A stretch of DNA of 7,978 nucleotides, from positions 1 through 7,978 of the forward strand of contig QHTW01000158.1 of assembly GCA_003220955.1 (NCBI GenBank). Direction: 5' to 3'. Every line of letters starts with the position of its first letter. The first letter of the stretch is position 1. A program made the translations under genes and the position numbers. This stretch comes from Gemmatimonadota bacterium (lineage in GTDB: Bacteria > Gemmatimonadota > Gemmatimonadetes > Gemmatimonadales > GWC2-71-9). The notes under the pieces were generated by a model. The model was not told the origin of the DNA, searched no databases, and saw only the letters and a list, made by a program, of their open reading frames with translations. This document shows positions 6,044 to 7,978 of the stretch, piece after piece.

Positions 6044-6061
6044 GGCATGTGGAAAAGTCAA
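6033..6061 (-). promoter_or_regulatory. Candidate sigma-70-type dnaA promoter
   Basis: On the minus strand, TTGACT (6061 to 6056) is followed after exactly 17 nt by TACTTT (6038 to 6033). The -35 matches TTGACA at five of six positions; the -10 fits TAnnnT only. Transcription would start near 6026, giving a leader of about 39 nt before the dnaA ATG. Confidence 0.6.
6048..6056 (-). promoter_or_regulatory. DnaA box in the dnaA promoter spacer
   Basis: The plus strand reads TGTGGAAAA, so the minus strand is TTTTCCACA, a full match to the relaxed DnaA-box consensus TTWTNCACA. It overlaps the -35/spacer of the dnaA promoter candidate, where bound DnaA would be expected to repress its own gene. 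Autoregulation is known for dnaA in other bacteria; here it is inferred from position. Confidence 0.65.
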
Positions 6062-6068
6062 CCTTGAC
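6057..6068. repeat. Palindrome GTCAA-CC-TTGAC of two back-to-back -35 elements
   Basis: A perfect 5-bp inverted repeat with a 2-nt centre. Its left half is most of the dnaA -35 (minus strand) and its right half most of the rpmH -35 (plus strand). It could also be a regulator binding site. Confidence 0.6.
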
Positions 6069-6093
6069 CGGCGCGTCGCGAGCCGGGTAACTT
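6064..6093 (+). promoter_or_regulatory. Candidate promoter of the rpmH-rnpA-yidD-yidC operon
   Basis: TTGACC (6064-6069) matches the -35 consensus at five of six positions. After 18 nt comes TAACTT (6088-6093), which fits only TAnnnT. The mirror-image arrangement with the dnaA promoter candidate strengthens the call. The operon has no other obvious promoter in the gap. Confidence 0.5.
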
Positions 6094-6100
6094 TCCCGGC
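6082..6100. repeat. Inverted repeat framing the rpmH -10 candidate
   Basis: GCCGGG (6082-6087) and CCCGGC (6095-6100) are perfect complements around TAACTTT (6088-6094), which contains the proposed -10. The layout resembles the repeat around the dnaA -10. It could act as an operator-like element or a cruciform; function unknown. Confidence 0.6.
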
Positions 6101-6107
6101 CTTACTC

Positions 6108-6113
6108 GAGGAA
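6108..6113 (+). promoter_or_regulatory. Ribosome binding site of rpmH
   Basis: GAGGAA (6108-6113) lies 4 nt before the ATG at 6118, with GAGG 6 nt upstream. It is the clearest Shine-Dalgarno in the window and fixes the rpmH start. Confidence 0.8.
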
Positions 6114-6117
6114 ATTT

Positions 6118-6279
6118 ATGGGTCCGACATACCGGCCGCGCAATCGGCGGCGCATTAATAAGCACGGATTTCGCGCGCGGATGAAAACCGTTTGGGGCCG
6201 CGCCACTCTGTCCCGCCGGCGCAAGAAGGGCCGCAAGCAGCTCGTCGTCCGCATTCCATCCAAACACCGGAGCCGGTAA
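6118..6279 (+). CDS. rpmH: 50S ribosomal protein L34
   Basis: A 53-aa, very basic protein of the large ribosomal subunit. The sequence follows the L34 pattern throughout: TYRPRNRRRINKHGF (4-18), RARMKTVWGRATLSRRRKKGRK (19-40) and a short tail. L34 usually ends soon after the GRKRL motif at about 44-46 residues; here about 10 further residues (VRIPSKHRSR) follow. The start is an ATG 6 nt after GAGG. It is the first gene of the plus-strand operon and divergent from dnaA, as expected for this locus. The TAA at 6277-6279 is immediately followed, in the same frame, by the rnpA coding sequence. Confidence 0.97.
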   Translation: MGPTYRPRNRRRINKHGFRARMKTVWGRATLSRRRKKGRKQLVVRIPSKHRSR

Positions 6280-6618
6280 ACGCGCGAGCGGTACCCGCGC
6301 CGCGTACGCATCACGCGCGGCTCGGAGCTCACCACCTGCTGGGAGGCAGGCCGCCGTCGGCGCACACCGCATCTCGATCTGGCCTGGCGTCACAGCCCTT
6401 TGGGTCACGCGCGTCTCGGCCTCATCGTGCCGCTTCACCAGTCTTCCGCAGTCGCACGCAATCGCCTGCGCCGGCGGCTGCGTGAGATCCTGCGGCGCGA
6501 CGTGCTGCGCAAACTGCCCGCGGTCGATCTCGTGATTCGCGCGAAGCGTTCGGCCTACACCGCCTCATTTGCAGTGCTGCGCGCCGAATTGACGGGCGCG
6601 GTGGAGACGCTGACGTGA
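6280..6618 (+). CDS. rnpA: Ribonuclease P protein component, apparent non-standard start
   Basis: RnpA is the protein cofactor of RNase P, which trims the 5' leader of tRNA precursors. From the ACG at 6280 the product is 112 aa, a normal length. RITRGSEL (10-17), RRRRTPHLDLAWRHSPLGHARLGLIV (25-50) and the RNR signature AVARNRLRRRLRE (57-69) follow the family pattern, as does DLVIRAK (83-89). No ATG, GTG or TTG occurs in frame between the rpmH stop and TTG at 6400. Starting at 6400 would give 72 aa and remove the conserved N-terminal third. ACG at 6280 lies 7 nt after GGAG (6269-6272) and is one transition from ATG, so it is the best start; ATC at 6310 is an alternative. A sequencing error is possible. 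The stop overlaps the yidD start by 4 nt (GTGA). Confidence 0.85.
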   Translation, partial: TRERYPRRVRITRGSELTTCWEAGRRRRTPHLDLAWRHSPLGHARLGLIVPLHQSSAVARNRLRRRLREILRRDVLRKLPAVDLVIRAKRSAYTASFAVLRAELTGAVETLT

Positions 6619-6842
6619 CGCTGCAACGATTACCGCGCGTCGTCGTAATGGCTCTCATTCGTGGCTACCAACTCACGCTGGCGCATCTCGTCTTCACGCA
6701 GTGTCGGTTCGAGCCGTCGTGCTCGCGCTACACCTACGAGGCGGTCGAGCGCTACGGCGCACTCAAAGGCTCGTGGCTGGGGGTCAAGCGGATTCTCAAA
6801 TGCCATCCGTTCCACGCCGGCGGCTATGATCCGGTGCCATAA
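6615..6842 (+). CDS. yidD: Membrane protein insertion efficiency factor YidD
   Basis: A 75-aa protein of the YidD (DUF37) family, thought to assist YidC-dependent membrane insertion at the inner membrane. The family hallmark is complete: ALIRGYQLTL (13-22), CRFEPSCSRYTYEAVERYGALKGSWLGVKRILKCHPFHAGG (30-70) and DPVP at the end, with cysteines 30, 36 and 63. The GTG at 6615 is taken as the start because it forms a GTGA overlap with the rnpA stop, implying translational coupling. ATG at 6648 is an alternative that would still keep the conserved core. The stop TAA overlaps the yidC ATG (TAATG). Confidence 0.95.
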   Translation: MTLQRLPRVVVMALIRGYQLTLAHLVFTQCRFEPSCSRYTYEAVERYGALKGSWLGVKRILKCHPFHAGGYDPVP

Positions 6843-7978
6843 TGGATAGGAACCGGCTGCTCCTCGCGTTCGTGCTGATGTTGATGGTGGCGATCGCCCC
6901 ATCGCTCATCTGGCCGCCGAAGAAACCGGCGGCTGGGCGGTTGCGCGGTTCGGCGGACAGCGTTGCGCTGCGCGATTCCGCGGCCCGCTCCGTGCGACCG
7001 AGCCAACCAACCGCCCCACCGTCAACCCGCTCAACCGCCGAGTCCGCCGACACCGGCCGCATCGTCTTGGTGACGTCGCCGCTGTATCGGCTCGGGTTCA
7101 GTACTCGCGGCGGCCTGCTCAGGTCCGCCGAGCTTTTGCAATACCAATCGTTCGCCCCCGGCGACTCGGCTCGGCCGGTACAGCTCGTGCCCAAGGGCGA
7201 CGCGTTCCTGCGCCATCGCCTGGTTCTGCCGACCGGCGATACCGTGTCGCTCGACGATTGGGACTTCCAGCCAAGTCCCGACGCCCTCGGGCTCGTCGTA
7301 CACGCCGGGCAAGCTGCGACGCCGTTGCGCTTTGACGCCGAGCGGCGCGGGTCGCATGTGACGCTCGAGTACAGCTTCGTGCCGGACGAGTACCGCTTCG
7401 AGGTCCATGGATCGGTGACGGGGCTGGGAAGCGGTGGCGCGGTGTTGCTCATCGATCTGGCGAGCGGTCTGCGTTCGGTCGAGCGGGATTCGCTGGACGA
7501 CTATCGCCACTACTCGGTGGTCACGAAGGCCTCCAAGACCGAGCGCACCGATTTCTCCAGCATTCGTCCCGACCAGCGCGCGCTGCTCAACGGGCCCTTC
7601 GAGTGGGTCGGTGTGAAGTCGAAATACTTTCTCACCGCGGCACTTGCGCTGGAAGAAGGCCAACCGACATTCGGCGGCGCGATCGCCATCGGCGGCCCGC
7701 GCATCGGCAAGGCCGCCTCGCGCGCGACGATCCTGATCACCATGCCGGTGCCAGCCGCAGGGACCTTCCGGTACTCGGTGTACGCCGGTCCCCTCGATTA
7801 TCGGCAATTGGGGCGCATGGGGCACGGCCTGGACGACGCGAATCCGTACGGCGGGATTTTCCGGCCGATCGTTCGCCCGGTCTCGGTGTTCGTCACCAGC
7901 ATCCTGCTGTGGATGCACGGGCAGCTGCACCTCGCCTACGGCTGGGCGCTGATTCTCTTCGGGATCGTGGTCCGCCTG
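6842..7978 (+). CDS. yidC: Membrane protein insertase YidC (3' end outside the window)
   Basis: The frame is open for 379 codons to the window end. YidC inserts and folds inner-membrane proteins, alone or with SecYEG. TM1 is at about 5-24, then a Pro/Ser/Arg-rich linker (25-71) and the periplasmic P1 domain (about 72-330). Family landmarks are GPFEWVGVKSKYFLTAAL (261-278), YAGPLDYRQLG (324-334) and ILLWMHGQLHLAYGWALILFGIVVRL (354-379), which begins the conserved core. The remaining insertase transmembrane helices are missing because the window ends. The N-terminal TM plus large P1 domain is the Gram-negative form, not the short Gram-positive form. The start is an ATG in a TAATG junction with yidD. 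The linker contains paired heptamer arrays. Confidence 0.97.
   Translation, partial: MDRNRLLLAFVLMLMVAIAPSLIWPPKKPAAGRLRGSADSVALRDSAARSVRPSQPTAPPSTRSTAESADTGRIVLVTSPLYRLGFSTRGGLLRSAELLQYQSFAPGDSARPVQLVPKGDAFLRHRLVLPTGDTVSLDDWDFQPSPDALGLVVHAGQAATPLRFDAERRGSHVTLEYSFVPDEYRFEVHGSVTGLGSGGAVLLIDLASGLRSVERDSLDDYRHYSVVTKASKTERTDFSSIRPDQRALLNGPFEWVGVKSKYFLTAALALEEGQPTFGGAIAIGGPRIGKAASRATILITMPVPAAGTFRYSVYAGPLDYRQLGRMGHGLDDANPYGGIFRPIVRPVSVFVTSILLWMHGQLHLAYGWALILFGIVVRL
6931..7040. repeat. Paired opposed heptamer-like arrays (GGCGGTT / AACCGCC) in yidC
   Basis: GGGCGGTT and GCGCGGTT units at 6935-6956 face CCAACCGCC, TCAACCCGC and TCAACCGCC units at 7007-7039. The arms are imperfectly complementary and about 50 nt apart. 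They encode the variable linker between TM1 and the P1 domain. The motif matches that of the pair in the 22-873 gene, but is more degenerate. Confidence 0.6.

Noticed and set aside
4863..6158. 431-codon open frame on the plus strand opposite dnaA
   Set aside because: It is antisense to conserved dnaA and runs through the promoter gap into rpmH. Its composition is that of a shadow frame.
6400..6618. rnpA starting at TTG 6400
   Set aside because: It would remove the conserved N-terminal third (RITRGSEL, RTPHLDLAW) and leave a 72-aa fragment plus a 120-nt gap in a tightly packed operon.
6118..6618. L34-RnpA fusion by readthrough of the in-frame TAA
   Set aside because: The frames match, but nothing around the TAA marks programmed readthrough, and an ACG with a spaced GGAG gives a simpler start. 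It remains a secondary possibility.
7031..7930. 299-codon open frame on the minus strand opposite yidC
   Set aside because: yidC is clear in the other strand, and the antisense product has no recognisable motif.

Overview
The window is a GC-rich bacterial chromosome segment carrying a replication-origin locus. The order yidC-yidD-rnpA-rpmH | dnaA-oriC-dnaN is the widespread ancestral arrangement around bacterial oriC. The GC-rich codon use, the style of the Ser/Thr kinase N-terminus (an 'RLQQALG' lead-in before the glycine loop) and the look of the RnpA and L34 proteins suggest Gemmatimonadota or a close relative. That placement is inference from memory of family features, not from a search.

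Left part (1-3258): a possible gene end at 2-22 runs into a 283-aa secreted, probably outer-membrane beta-barrel protein (22-873, +). It converges on a membrane-anchored Ser/Thr kinase (870-2372, -), and the two stop codons overlap inside the loop of a GC hairpin. The kinase and a monofunctional peptidoglycan glycosyltransferase (mtgA, 2371-3258, +) are divergent, and their ATG codons overlap in one CATG. mtgA converges on dnaN with an 18-nt overlap.

Centre (3241-6117): dnaA (5987 to 4596) and dnaN (4353 to 3241) are both on the minus strand. They flank a 242-nt gap that looks like oriC: an AT-rich stretch, five tandem TAG triplets matching the DnaA-trio element, degenerate DnaA-box-like sites and dyad repeats. 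The 130-nt gap between dnaA and rpmH holds two back-to-back promoter candidates whose -35 elements form a palindrome. A DnaA box lies in the dnaA promoter spacer.

Right part (6118-7978): a compact plus-strand operon rpmH-rnpA-yidD-yidC, with very short or overlapping junctions. It makes ribosomal protein L34, the RNase P protein, YidD and the YidC insertase, which is cut by the window end. rnpA has no ATG, GTG or TTG at the position its homology requires; an ACG stands there.

Outside the origin, three plus-strand genes (the barrel protein, mtgA and yidC) each contain a pair of oppositely oriented heptamer arrays (AACCGCC or AACCCCT type). No gene-free stretch exceeds 300 bases. I saw no tRNA, rRNA, CRISPR array, insertion sequence or phage gene. 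The strongest candidates for a second look are the trio-type origin, the rnpA start, the mirrored divergent promoters and the heptamer-pair family. I found no wholly new multi-gene system here.
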